This document shows, one piece after another, positions 21,401-32,699 of a stretch of DNA of 64,000 nt (its first letter is position 1; every line of letters starts with the position of its first letter). Below the pieces are notes generated by a model, which made no database searches, was not told where the DNA came from, and was given only the letters and a program-made list of their open reading frames with translations. The position numbers and the translations under genes are program-made. The DNA lies in the NCBI RefSeq assembly GCF_019279795.1, contig NC_056730.1:612229390-612293389 (forward strand), given 5' to 3'. The stretch is from Protopterus annectens. Lineage: Eukaryota; Chordata; Ceratodontiformes; Protopteridae.

Positions 21401-22489
21401 CTACAGGGACAGGCTCATGGAGTTCCTCCTCCGAGTCCCCCTGTGTCTGTGGTGACCTTGGCAATGGTGGGGGCTGTGTGTCCCTTCCCTGTGATATTCC
21501 TCTTGCAGCTGTTTCTGCAGGATCATATTGTGTAGCATGGCAGATACTATGAACATGTGTGCACATGTGGTTGGAGAGTACTGCAGGGCTCCACCAGATA
21601 TGTCAAGGCAGCAGAACCGTGACTTGAGCAGCCCAAACACACACTCTATGATGTTCCTAGTTTGTGCATGTGCCTCATTATGGCATTCTTCAGTTGGTGT
21701 GTGCGCATTTCTGATGGGTGTAATCATCCACGGTTCCAGTGCGTAACCAGCATCCCCCACTAGCCGACCATATGGGATGCCCCCCCGGCAAATGCCTGAT
21801 ACATCTGTGATGCATGCCAGATGTGGGAGTCATGATACCTGCCAGGTGTGCCAGCACACACATTGATGATAATGCACTGGGCATTGCACACAACCTGGCA
21901 GTTGATGGAGTGGTTCCGCTTGCGGTTGATGTAGACTCAACCCTCTTTACTGGGTGGTGCTTTGACATGCACATAAGTGCAGTCTTTGGCATGTAGTATG
22001 TTTAGGTAGTGTTCTACACAGTAGAAGAGATGCATATTGCTGGTCTTCTCCTCAGGGGTGTTGGGGAAATAAATGTGCTCACTGGCATGTGTTAGCATTA
22101 CATCCAGGGACTGGTAGAGTACTCTGGATGCAAATGCCTCTGAGATCCCCATGATGTCTCCAGTAGGTCTTTGGAAAGTACCTGTAGCTAGTATTCTTAA
22201 GGCTACACATACCTTTGTTTCCACTGGGATGGGTTCCCCCTCTGTTGGCTCTGGGTCTGAGGTGAGGCCAGCAGAGCTCGGTGAGTTGCTGTAGTATGTC
22301 TCTGTCCACCCTGTAGCTGTCTACTATCTCCAGTTCATGTAGCCCCTGAAAGGTTACCCTGGGTCTGAAAACTCTTCTCCTCCTCAGTCTGGGCCTGTTG
22401 TCAGCATCATCATCATCATCATAATCATCATCACTGAACTCAGCCTGTAGTGCAATCAGATGTAGCAGAGCAGCAGCAGCATCTATCAT
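21401..22489 (-). pseudogene. PIF/Harbinger transposase (HARBI1-like), copy 1
   Basis: The start at 22489 (ATG) matches the other copy at 53049. The N-terminus is acidic (a run of Asp at about 22400-22435), then RPRVTFQGLHELEIV and YRVDRDILQQLTELCWPHL (helix-turn-helix-like region). After a frameshift near 22240 the second frame gives ILATGTFQRPTGDIMGIS and AKDCTYVHVKAP (first catalytic Asp, near 21985). Later frames give YHDSHIW (second Asp) and, at 21760-21401, GDAGYALEPW and NEAHAQTRNIIECVFGLLKSRF (the DDE glutamate region). The family nuclease cuts and pastes the element at TWA-type targets. This copy needs at least three frame changes, so it is inactive. Confidence 0.85.
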
Positions 22490-22569
22490 TTTGTCTGCTA
22501 AAATTCCGAAGTGTGCACTCCAATGGTGCAGAGTATGTGGGAGAAATCAGACCGAATGGTGTATGCATA

Positions 22570-22655
22570 CTTTAATACTGGTGTGCTGCAGATGCAGCCT
22601 GTGTGATTGGCTGACTATGATATATTCCACCTGCCAGGTATATTATTGAAGGGTT
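22570..22655 (-). promoter_or_regulatory. Putative Harbinger transposase promoter, copy 1
   Basis: On the minus strand GCCAATCAC (complement of 22603-22611) lies upstream of GTATTAAAGTATGCA (complement of 22562-22576), about 75 bp before the ATG at 22489. The same order, spacing and flanks (CTGGCAGG, then CAGCACACCA) occur before the second transposase at 53049, where the TATA-like box is TATAAA. Conservation between two independent copies supports a real promoter. Confidence 0.55.
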
Positions 22656-23000
22656 TGAATGGGCCAGTGTGAGTGGAAGAGGGCTTATAAGTCATTTATG
22701 CTTGATTAGCTTTACTGGGCTATTTCCCTATGTTTCCCCTCATTTCTTTAACTGCTAAACCCTGTGGCACTCTGTGCAAACCCACAGAGTTAGTGTAAAC
22801 ATTGCTGAGCAGAAAGAGCCCTCCCTTGTACATGGTCATGCTTAGCTTTTCTTTAACCAGCTACAACATGCACTGTGGGGCTAAGCACAGCTTAGCAGCC
22901 TCAGACACCCCACACTGCTTTGCTGTGCTTAGTTGAGCACAAACAGGCATTGCTAAGCTCCAGTCTGCTTACACATACAATGACACACACCCTTTCTGCC
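22656..23000 (-). repeat. Harbinger 5' subterminal region rich in GCTAAGC words
   Basis: On the minus strand GGGGTGTCTGAGGCTG matches GGTGTGTCTGAGGCTG at 52721-52736 upstream of copy 2. Several direct and inverted GCTAAGC/GCTTAGC heptamers occur at about 22841-22955. Such clustered subterminal repeats are typical binding sites for transposase or its Myb partner. The outer end of the element was not found. Confidence 0.45.
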
Positions 23001-23800
23001 TACACTACCAAGGTTCTAGCCCTTACACAGTTAGTACCTGCAGACACGGTGGCCCATTTTAACTTGGCTCATTTACATACACCTAATTACGTATACCCTG
23101 GATACTGCACTACACCAGGGCCTATGTCCTTAGCAAACCATTATAACCTGCCACTGTATGACTCTGCATGCTGGTCACTATAATGCAATAACTTTGCATA
23201 GCTGCAACATATTTTCCACTTTTTCTTTTTTTTTGCAAAATAGCATGTTTGTGTTTCGCTGCACGTTACTTAAACATGGCATATGTATTAAAAGTAAAAG
23301 TTTAATTTTTATTTTATTGCATTACTTTTTTAATTTACTGGCCATAGTTTTGGCCATTTCCATACCTACTGGGCATTATACCACCTTTTATTTGGGCTGT
23401 TACAGCCCCTGTTTAATTTTTATCCTCTGGTATATGGTTTGTAACGACATACATTTTGGAGACTTACACGGTGCCTACACGGGGTGCTTTTATGCTTTCA
23501 GAATCACATAATCACCTAATTTGCATGTTTTGTACCAGCAGATGAGGTGATTTGCATTCTGCAGACACCTCCAAGTCCGCACGGTGTAAGGAAACTCGTG
23601 CACGCCCCGAGCCTTTTTTCCTTGATCGCTTGGCGGCTATGTTTCGTGTTTGAGCCTTACCACTATTCGTACAGGGAAAATTGCTCCATGTAGGGTTTAT
23701 TGAATTACCCCCGACGTCTTTGCTTGGTAGATACCAGATGTAACAAAATAGAAAAAAAGGAAAATAATGCAGGCAGTATGATGTGGGAGCTGATTGTTTG
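23001..23800. other. Unassigned stretch, locally CpG-retaining
   Basis: No gene is recognisable. Positions 23575-23715 hold an unusual cluster of CpG (GCACGGTG, CTCGTGCACGCCCCGAG, GATCGCTTGGCGGC, CCCCCGACG) in a CpG-poor window, suggesting a relatively young insertion or a formerly unmethylated element end. Confidence 0.35.
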
Positions 23801-23801
23801 A

Positions 23802-24300
23802 TTGGTAGGAAATGAGATGTTCTGGAATAGGATTTCTTATCAAAAAGAAGAAATTAGAAGTTTAGTTGCAACAATAATAGTACCAGAAATAGTAGTGATA
23901 TGTGATATGAGAACAAGGCAAAAATGCATTAGATTAATAATGATTTATGGGTATATTAATTTTAAAGAGAGAAAAAAGTTGTTTGAAGAAATAAAAAAAA
24001 ATGTTTTAGTAAATATGCCAATAATGATGGCAGGAGATTTTAACTGTAACCCATGGAAAGAAAGAGGAAAAATAACACAGGATATTAAAATGTTAAGGGG
24101 ATTAATAAAATGTAAAGATGTAAAAGTGAGAAAGACTAGACAATTCACATATACCATGAGAATTTTTAGACTGTAGTGAGTACAGATGATAAAGTTTTCA
24201 GATCATAGAGCAGTATGGGCTAGAATAGGGGGAGACAGTGAAATAATACAGGAAGGTAAAGGGATTAAGATATAACTGCAGAGTTGAAAAAGGAGGAAGA
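23802..24300 (+). pseudogene. L1/Tx1-like LINE endonuclease fragment
   Basis: The frame at 23802-24176 contains RLIMIYGYINFKERKKLFEE and PIMMAGDFNCNPW, the pattern of L1-clade APE endonucleases (IY.P....R..F...L; P.I..GDFN). The Asp and Asn of GDFN are present. Base composition is strongly A-rich on this strand, unlike the CR1 copies, and continues to about 24480 with stops. The catalytic SDH is possibly seen as FSDHRAVWA in the frame near 24198-24224. The RT domain is absent nearby. Confidence 0.65.
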
Positions 24301-25315
24301 AATGAAAAAGAAAGAAATATAATGGAAAGATCACATGACAATTAAATCATGTTATAAAAAATGGACATAGTGGTAGGTAGTTTATACAAAGAAGTATAAA
24401 AAATATATATGTAAAAGTGAAAATGAATAAGACAATATGATGAAATATAAAGACATTTTACAGAATTATGAGAAATACATACCAATATCTATGTATAGCA
24501 GGTTGATTGATAGAAAGGTATCGTATTCTTTTGTAGGTATCATATATCTCATTAATGACTGAACTATGAGCCCCAGTTGATTACATGTCTAACTGACTTG
24601 CATGACAGTGATGATTATGTAATAAAAATGCAGCTGCATATATCTGATGAACATACAGACAAATATCTAGACCCTTCCAATAACCCAATTAATACTGTAA
24701 AACAGAATGTATTGTGAGGTATGTATCATAACTCCAAACTCTATTACTAAAGTCATGCAAGTCTATCCATTTCCAATATATTTTCAGGCATTAGTCCTGC
24801 ATCACAGCTGAGAATACAAGAACCAGGGCCTTTTAATGTCACACACATACAGGCTGAATTGAACTATAGCACCAGTCATTCTTTATTGACAATGGCTGAC
24901 AAGCACTTCTTATTTGGTAGTGAGGAATAATCATCTGTGGAAATTTATGCTTTCTGCCTTACATAGGTTTGAATCCCACTGTGTACAAATTACTTTTAAC
25001 AGTGTGTAAGTCCTCGCAGAATATTTGCCATGTCATCTCATTGATCCCTTCAAAGCCATGGCTTAAAAGTCAAGCCATTGAAGATTTTGTTGTTGACTAT
25101 TGGAAAAAGTGTGACCAAGAATAGCATCACACATGACAAAGATCACTGCCAAGTTTAACACCATCATTGCTGTTTCATAAACTTCCTTCCTCTTTTTTTT
25201 TGCCAGTGTCTCTCTTTGCTTATCATCGTGCAAATGCGGTTGGCATGGTTGTGCATGTGTACACACTGGTCAACGTGAAATAATTGTTACTGTTGTTGGA
25301 AAACCTCTGCAGACA
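24301..25315. other. A-rich LINE tail, then unassigned DNA
   Basis: 24301-24480 keeps the A-rich composition of the L1/Tx1-like fragment without readable domains. From 24540 the composition changes and no gene is recognised. Confidence 0.35.
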
Positions 25316-25690
25316 TGGCAGGTGATAAAAATAATGGTGTCAAATTCAGGGCACAGAAGTGGGGTATGTAGTCCAAAAACCTTGTTGCACTCCTCATGAA
25401 CAGCTGCACATGGAGGCCGCTGCAGGGGGAACTGTATTGAGTCTCAGTACAAGGTTGAGGCTTGGAGTAGCCTAGCCAAAGCTGTGTCTAGTGCAACTAG
25501 TATACAAAAGACTGGAAAGCAATGTTGGCACCATTACAGTGAGCTTAAGTGGTGCACACAGGGACAATTCAACCAGTAACTGGATGAGTTTGAACCGCTA
25601 ACACCCTTCAGTTGTGTAAGAATACAGATCAAGAAACGTGAAATCATATGAAATGGTGTACATAGTCAAGACTGGTATGCATATTGCTTT
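25316..25690 (+). pseudogene. Second Myb/SANT-like Harbinger partner remnant
   Basis: ATG at 25316 opens MAGDKNNGVKFRAQKW, followed after a stop by SKNLVALLMNSC in the first-helix region. A shifted frame from about 25450 reads VEAWSSLAKAVSSATS and TGKQCWHHYSELKW. This is the second half of a Myb/SANT-like domain (K..AW..IA.AV; RT..QC...W.DLK), with the helix-3 Trp and the Leu-Lys kept. It shows better domain conservation than the remnant at 7926 and belongs to a different subfamily. No transposase was recognised next to it. Confidence 0.7.
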
Positions 25691-26029
25691 CATGCCTCTT
25701 CTTCTCCTTGTAATACCATCTTGTTAACCTACTTTCTAGTATCTTTGAAAGCATCTATGGATTAACTGCATATTCCAAGGATTAAAAATCGCAGCCATTT
25801 TTGGGAATCTGAAAGCTATATAGCTAAAATAATAATAAATGGCGATTTATTGACTGTCACATTCCTAGGTCTCTTCCCCAGCATTCCCTCTTTTTGAAAT
25901 CCTCCCCCAAAAAGGGGCATCTGTCCCACAAAAAAATGCCCCATACATAGCTCTCCACTTTGCATATGTGTCTTATTGACACATTTGATTTGGTGCAATT
26001 GGCTATACAACATCATTGCATTGTTGCCA

Positions 26030-26470
26030 TCCATTTGTGTTGTGCTGACAATCCAAATTCATCTAATTGTGTCTACATGTGCACATCTCTGTGGTGATTA
26101 AGTAGATATCTATGGTTCTTTCCCAGTGGATATCTATGGTCCTTTCCCAATCCCCTCCTGTAAATGCCTGTATTGCTTCCCCTTTGTTCTTCCCTCTGCT
26201 TGCCTCTCCATTTCACCACTTTCATATCACCCCATTTTCACATGTTTAATCTGGTCAAAAAATAGAATCACAGATAACACACATGGCCAGAAATGGCCGA
26301 CAAATACACCTTCACTTTTTGTCCTTTGCATCTGTGCGAAGTTTGGTTTTGAGCACCAATGCTTAGCATTGGTAAATGGCTGTTCACATACTATGGCAAA
26401 ACCTGGTGAGTTTTTGCCATTGGCCACACTTGTCTGGCTATCTCTCCAAAATACTGTTTAAACTTGCTGC
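26030..26470. repeat. Dispersed repeat block shared with 1-330
   Basis: TGCTTGCCTCTCCATTTCACCA, TATCACCCCATTTT and CACATGTTTAATC align with 147-213 at similar spacing, with a further match of ATCTATGGTTCTTTCC to 79-94. It lies 340 bp downstream of the Myb-like remnant. It may be the end region of the same DNA transposon family. Confidence 0.4.
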
Positions 26471-29370
26471 AATAGAGGAGCACAAATTTTAAGAAGAGTA
26501 AAGAGACTACTTTGAAATGGTTACTCTGACAGTTCTCAGACTGCTGGATTTAATAAAATGCAATGTCCTATATGAAATGTTAATATAAATTAATTGACTA
26601 AAGACTATTTTGCCCGTAGCATCAAGGGTTTATTCCAGATGCATCTTACATAATTTCTTAGTGTGATGTTATATGTCCATGATATGTTGAATTACCCATA
26701 CCATAACATTTGCCACAGTTATGAGTTCTTATGGTGATATATTGAATACGCTCCAAAATAGTATATTTGAAATGACATCCATCCCCATGACTATGAGATA
26801 TTTATTCAACCTTGTTCTGCTTATCATAAACCTGTTGTCCCTCTCCTAATCTTTTCTTACCTTCATATCTGTCACTTTATTATACAGACTATGGCAGATT
26901 AATAATGAGAACACACCAAAAACATGTCCATGAATATTCCATTGCACCAAACATTGTTATTTGTATGTCCATCTCTTTGTATACTCACCTTTTCACTCCC
27001 ACCCCTCTTTATGTGTATATCTATTTAGCTGAGGGATGTAAAAGTCATCTCATGGTTTATGCATACTGTATGACTCTGCTGATGGATAATAACAACATGT
27101 TACCTTGATTCAAAATGTTATCAGTGCTTCTGTAATATGCAAGGTTTCAAAATCTGCTATAGAATTCCCAATGTGTCATGTTCATATGATTATCAGATAT
27201 ATAAATGTACATTTGCATCTTGTCATGGCTCATTACTCAGTAGTAGGGGATGCTCTTGAGGATTATTTTCAGAGGTATCTTTCCTGTATATCTGTTGCTT
27301 ATCCATCTGCCTTTCCCTTCTTGTATATAAATGTGATATATCTGAATATCAAACTGTAAGGAGGACCATAATTGATATAACTATCAAAAATCATTTCCCA
27401 CACGGCACCATTATATTTCAGATAAACATATAGGCATATGATGTACACCTGATGTAATGACATGAAATAGGTAGAGTTGCATGACTGTGTTAACAGTTCT
27501 ACTGGGTCACATGTGATTCAGACCCAAGTTTTTATTTGGAGGTGGTGTACAGCTTGAAGTCCAGTTGTAGAATAGGTACAGCTACAGTGTGAGTGTACTG
27601 TGTTACAGAAGTAACACTACATCACATCAGCATTACCACTTTATAGTTTGCATGAACACATATGGATATATGTTAGGATTTTATGGCAGTATAACATTTT
27701 CACTGCAGGGGAGCAGTGATCATGTGGCACATGTGTTGAGGTTTGACATGTACTTATAGAATGTGCTGCATGTATTGTTTCATATATGTACAATATTACA
27801 GTGACAGCTTCATCGATTATTGACACTTGAATCTACACCTCTGTAATTTCTGTGCACATGGCCATAGTTGCATTGTCATCAGTCTCACATACTGCTATAC
27901 CATTCATTATCATGGATCACTTCTTAATTTGCACATTATTGCAGATGCTTCAGACAATATCCATTGCTATGACATGAGGCAGATGCATGCAATACCCAGC
28001 TGCGTGTAGGGAATCCACTCATAATAGTGTGTGTTATCTGTATGGCTGAAACCTACATCAGGCAGAGATGCTTTAGTCAAGGGTATCACATGTGGCCCAG
28101 TGAGCTCCCACATCTGGTAGGACATACAGAAATATTCTCTGTGATGTGTACCCATTAGTATTTGACAGGGCAGATTTCCCTTCAAGGTGTTCTACTGATG
28201 CATGTGTGATATGTCTTTCTCTGTTGCACCCAGTAAATACAGAGCTCAGTGACAACATTGATGGCATAGGTTTGATACTTGGAGGTGGGGTGGGGGATTG
28301 TGGCTTATATGTCATGCAGACATCTCAACTAACGAGGATTGCCCCTGATTTCAACTCCAGGTTTAATCCTGTCCCTCTTAATCTCTCCAAAAAGTGGAAA
28401 CTTTTGTGGAAGGAGTGGTGAATTCTCCATATAAAATACTGACAATCATTACAGTGGTACATGTCTGTTACTGCAGAACAAGTATAATAAGTTACAGTCT
28501 CATATTCTGTCAATGCTGCAGGTTAATTGCCATAATATTTTAAAAGTGCCCATGACTGTGCCTGTTTCTTTCTACATTTGTCTTGGAGTCCATTGCTATG
28601 TGTCCCTGATTGGTTGAGAGATATGGTGACATGTGAGTCATACTTAAACAAGTCATTTTTCGGATCTTCAGAGTATGCACATACCCCCTGTGGTATATAC
28701 CATCCTTGCTAAATGTCTTCGCAAGTGAGCATGTCAGTGATGTGTATAGCTCAGCCATTCACCTCCACTGACATGTAATCTTGTGTGACCATCACATATA
28801 TACTATCATGTGTGTTTATATCATAATATAATCACACAGGAGGTGTAAAGAGCAGTATGTACTGTGCTATCTGTATATGTGCTTAATATTATGCTACTGA
28901 CTTGTCTTGAAAGTATGCATACATTGACATATCTTAACTTAGGACATTTCCATATCTGCCATGTCCTCTTCCTCTTTATTTATTCCTATCATTCATGTCT
29001 GTGCACATTTACATCAGCACACTTTCCCTGCCCAGTGTACCTTTCCTTGCTGTTTAACCTCTCTTGCCATCATTTTGTTTTGCAAAGAATTGTTTTTGTG
29101 TACATCGCACTCAGTACACTTTTCTTCAATGTGTTATTACTGCTGTTATTACAGTATTTTCAACGTTGGTAGTCACTGTGGCTGTCTGTACAATCTTGCA
29201 GTGGAAATTTTCTTGTAGACAAACTTGAATGCTTCTTCTTTCTGTGCTTGTGCTGCTCTGCTTGGTCACTGACCATGAAACACTACTTGCATTCATGTAA
29301 GTGTGATGCGAACATGAGTATGTGATTAGCGCTGCTGCTCACTGCATTAACATGTAAACGCCATGTAGGC
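26471..29370. other. AT-rich unassigned stretch
   Basis: I see no protein domain, RNA gene or tandem array here. Frames at 27641-27826, 28073-28421 and 28864-29218 are short, and the last is a low-complexity pyrimidine-rich frame. CATCTCAACTAACGAGG at 28321-28337 is too weak to call as a MITE end. Confidence 0.35.
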
Positions 29371-29760
29371 TTTGTATTGAATCCCCAGGAATGTATTGAC
29401 TGTAGAGAAGAAGAAACAACAAAACATTTTTCTTTGGATTAGAGAAAGATTGAAACATTTTGGGAAAGGTTTTAAAATGAATATAGACAGGAAGGATTTA
29501 AATGTATAAATATGAATATGATATTATATGGGAAGTATGATAAAGTAAAGAAATGTGATATTGATAAATGGGATAACTTACTGTTTGTGACAATATGGGT
29601 GTTCCGTAAAAAGGCTGTGAGAATTTGTTATATAACAAGAAAATGGAAGATGATGCTATATTAGTTGAAATAAAAGATGGTTATGGAAGAAAGTGATAGG
29701 GGTTAAAGGGTAAACAAAATAAAAAAGAATAAAATAAATAGAACTGTTTAGTTAAATTCT
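29371..29760 (+). pseudogene. L1/Tx1-like LINE C-terminal (zf-RVT type) fragment
   Basis: The frame from about 29390 reads ECIDCREEETTKHF, then KIETFWERF, KYDKVKKCDIDKWDNLLFV and IWVFRKKAVRICYITRKWK. The C-x2-C...E..TKHF..(C)....FW layout is the zinc-binding C-terminus of L1/Tx1-clade RT proteins. The expected second Cys is lost (an Asp followed by a stop at about 29440). The A-rich composition matches the endonuclease fragment at 23802-24300, so both may derive from one family or even one element. Confidence 0.6.
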
Positions 29761-30069
29761 TTTGTGTTGATAAACTTGTAAATAATTTTAGGTATGAATG
29801 TAAAAAACAAGTAAGTGTTTTTTATGTGATATGAAATTAATGTGAATGTTAAAGAAGCACACCTACACTTTTTTAACAAGTGGAACTGGGATCTTTTACA
29901 TCCACCTGCGCTACCACCAAATTAGGCAGATTAAACCTTGTTTAACATCTCATCCAAATGACAGTATATAGTTAAGATCGATGAATGGTAAGGCATTAGG
30001 CATGATGTACAATTAGTAACAGCTATGTTAAACTGCATAGCTGTATTATTTATAGTTGCATGATCAGAC

Positions 30070-30540
30070 CATTTGGCTGTCAAGGAACAACGACTGCCTC
30101 AGGTTTTGTAAATATGATTACCGACCCATTTGAGTAACTAATTTTTATACTGAGTTATGTTTCCAGATGCCATTGTAGATTAAGATAGTTTGTTTAGTCC
30201 AGAGACATGAAATAATATGAGTAACAGAGTGATCATTCCTATACACCTTATTCTCGTTCATTATGAAGGTCATGTTGCTATGCCTAAATGTCATTTGGCT
30301 ATTAAAGAGCACTGATCTTGCAATCTGTTGTTTATAAACATGCTTACCAACCAAACTTCTAACTGATTTTTATATTGACTTATGTTTCCAGAAGCCCTTA
30401 TAGAATTAGGCAGCTTGGTTCAAAAATATGGAATAACATGAGTAATATAACAATCGCATTTATGTGTCTTTTTATGTTCATTGTGAAGGTCATATTCCTG
30501 TACCTATGTGTCTTAGAATTAGTGTATTTCCAAAGCTCAA
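30070..30540. repeat. Direct duplication of about 225 bp
   Basis: TTATGTTTCCAGA at 30155 and 30380, GAATAACATGAGTAA or a close variant, and TTCATTNTGAAGGTCATNTT recur in the same order 225 bp apart. The plus-strand phrase LGSKIWNNMSN in the second unit looks like a phrase from LINE C-termini, but nothing else supports a gene. Confidence 0.5.
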
Positions 30541-30769
30541 AACCATTCCTTGATGCTTCACCATTGTAAATCTTGTTTGCTAATATAAACTGCCTCAGCT
30601 ATACCTTTATTGAATAATATACAGGATTATGATTGGGTCTCTGGTCATAAGCAATTTATTATGTGTTCAAGAAAGGCATGCCACAAAAATCATCTTGAGA
30701 GTGAAATTTGATAGGTGAATCTAGGCATCCACATTAAGAACGTACAGTTGTGTAAAATCTTACCATAGA

Positions 30770-30959
30770 GGTAGGTGTCCTTGCCTTCACTGCTGAGGTA
30801 TTCTTAACAGATGGGGATTCCCTACCGTGGAAGCCTGAACATCTGGACTGTCTATCAAAGACTACTTGTTGCATTTTAAAAGTATGCTAAACATCGCCCA
30901 AATGCTCCTTGCATAGCATAGGACATAAAAATGATGTTCAGACTTACTATAATCAGAAC
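30770..30959 (+). repeat. DIRS inverted terminal repeat (3' end of element)
   Basis: Complementary to 35419-35602. Shared blocks include ATTCTTAACAGAT, GGGATTCCCTAC, TTTTAAAAG, GCATAGCATAGG and AATCAGAAC in inverted order. By eye about 80% matched with small indels. Confidence 0.9.
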
Positions 30960-31054
30960 TGAATTCCCTAGTAGGAACACAGTCCAAGAAAACCAAAACA
31001 TAACCTGTATACCCAGGAAGGCAAAAGACTAGGGGATGGAGGGAGGGAATAAAT

Positions 31055-31155
31055 ACTGCAGCAGTGAAGGCATGGACAGCTATCATTATGGTAAGATTTT
31101 ACACAACTTTACTATGTCCTTACATTCACCGCTACACTATTCTTAACAGATGGGA
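31055..31155 (-). repeat. DIRS internal complementary region
   Basis: 31058-31107 is the reverse complement of the element's right terminus: TATGGTAAGATTTTACACAA at 31087 is exactly complementary to 30748-30767, and GTGAAGGC at 31067 to the segment near 30786. 31114-31154 reads CTATGTCCTTACATTCACCG and then ATTCTTAACAGATGGG. That equals the complement of the left terminus at 35567-35605. In DIRS1 this region templates the joining of the two ends during circle formation. Confidence 0.88.
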
Positions 31156-31169
31156 GAGTGCCAAAGCTC

Positions 31170-32110
31170 AGGAGGAAGCTTGGAAGGGGAAAGGCACAGA
31201 AGACTCCCTATAAAGCCATAAAAAATGGCACTAGCAAAACCAGCCTTAGCTCTAGAAATACCATCCAACTTGTAGTGCTTGGTATGCTGCCTAAAGAAGG
31301 GAATTAATATCTAAGCCCTTGAAAAATGCACCCAAAGAAGCCACAGCTCTAGTAGAATGAGCCTTAATTGAAGATGGAAGGCTATTGCCATGAAAAGTGT
31401 AACAAAAGGAAATAGTCTTAGAAATCCAAAAAGTAATAGTTTGTGTGGATACAGCAAGAGACACAGATCTAGGATGAAAATAAACAAATAACTGATCAGA
31501 TTTTCTAATAGTCTTATTCTTATCCAAATCAAGCCTGAGTTGCCTATGTACATCCAAAGTAAGCAGCACCCTCTCACTGTCAGACTGTGGAGAGGGGAAA
31601 AAGTAGCCAGATTAATAGACTGATTCAGTGATAGCTCATTAACCACCTTAGGCATAAAACAATTAGTGTGCAAGGATACCCTGTCCTCATGAAAGACCCA
31701 AAAAGGAGGACATGTCCTAAGGGCCTGCAATTCAGACACCAATCTGGCAGAAGTAAGAGCTAACAATTGAACAGTCTTCCAGGAACAATGTAGCAAGGAA
31801 ACTGAAGCAGCAGGCTCAAAAGGAGCCTGAATCAACTTCTCCTAAATACAATTAAGATCCCAGGGAGGAGGAACAGACTTCCTATGAGGTCTAATATTAA
31901 GGACACCTTTAAGAAACTGTTTAACCTGAAATCTAGAAGCTGAAGGAAGAGAAAAAAGCAGACAAGTAGAGAAAGCTGATAAGTGGGTCTTAATAGAAGA
32001 ATAGGCCAAACCAACATTGAGCAATTCACACAAATAAGAGAGAACCAAAGGAAGATCCACAGTAAGTGGGTCCAGATTACAAGAGAGACATGAAATAGAA
32101 AACCTTCCAT
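31170..32110 (-). pseudogene. DIRS tyrosine recombinase, broken
   Basis: Frame 32110-31832 holds the N-terminal core-binding part (LLLRPTYQLSLLVCFFLFLQ). Frame 31835-31311 has WKTVQLLALTSARLVSELQAL, containing the first catalytic Arg in the family's SARR.SEL motif, then DRVSLHTNCFMPKVV. Frame 31569-31291 supplies STQTITFWISKTI and KAHSTRAVASLGAF, the H-x-x-R box. The region of the nucleophilic Tyr is decayed. The enzyme joins circular DNA to the genome. It is the 3'-most gene, as usual in DIRS1-like elements. Confidence 0.85.
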
Positions 32111-32173
32111 TTGGATAAGTAGGATTTCCTAGTAGTAGGTCTCCTGGCTTCCTGCAGGACTTGCAGCAAGTCC

Positions 32174-32661
32174 TCAGAAAAAAAGGTGTCTGTGAGGAGT
32201 CAAAATCCTATCGCTCACAGTGTCAATTGAAGCATGGACAGGTGGGGATGGATGACAGATTCCTTGTCTTGTTTGATTAGATCCACCTTGTGAGGTAACT
32301 TGTGATGATTGTCCCTGGCTGGATGCAGATGTAGAGGGAACTAGTTCTGTCTCAGCCAAAAGGGAGTCACCAATAAGATTTTGGGAGCATCCTGTTGAAT
32401 CTTGAACAGGACTTTCAGAATGAGAGGAAGTGGAGGGAATGCATAAAGAAACATCACCTTCCAAGAAAATGAGAGGGTGTCCACCTTCCACACCAGAGAA
32501 CATGGGACTCTGGCACAAAACAGAGGAACTTGCCTGTTCAGAGGGGAGGCAAAAATATCCACTTGAAAAGCACCCCACTGGTGGATAATGTCCAGAAACA
32601 CATCACTGTGAAGCATCCATTGGTGAGACTGAGTTAATGTCCTGCTCAGAGTGTATGTCAC
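32174..32661 (-). pseudogene. DIRS methyltransferase-like (DAM) domain, broken
   Basis: Frame 32661-32341 reads HQWMLHSDVFLDIIHQWGAF, QVDIFASPLNRQVP, VDTLSFSWKVMFLYAFPPLP and KILLVTPFW. These are the conserved blocks of the DIRS domain annotated as N6-adenine methyltransferase-like (VD.FAS..N; DA....W....YAFPP; I...P.WP.Q.W). It lies between RNase H and recombinase, the expected position. Frame changes occur near 32340 and 32660. Confidence 0.75.
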
Positions 32662-32699
32662 AAGGTTCTAACTGGAAGGGATATAAACTGCCTGAAGAA

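Noticed and set aside
28864-29218. Hydrophobic frames suggesting a membrane protein
   Set aside because: T/C-rich DNA gives Leu/Phe/Cys-rich frames; two overlapping frames are equally open and neither has flanking exon or start context.
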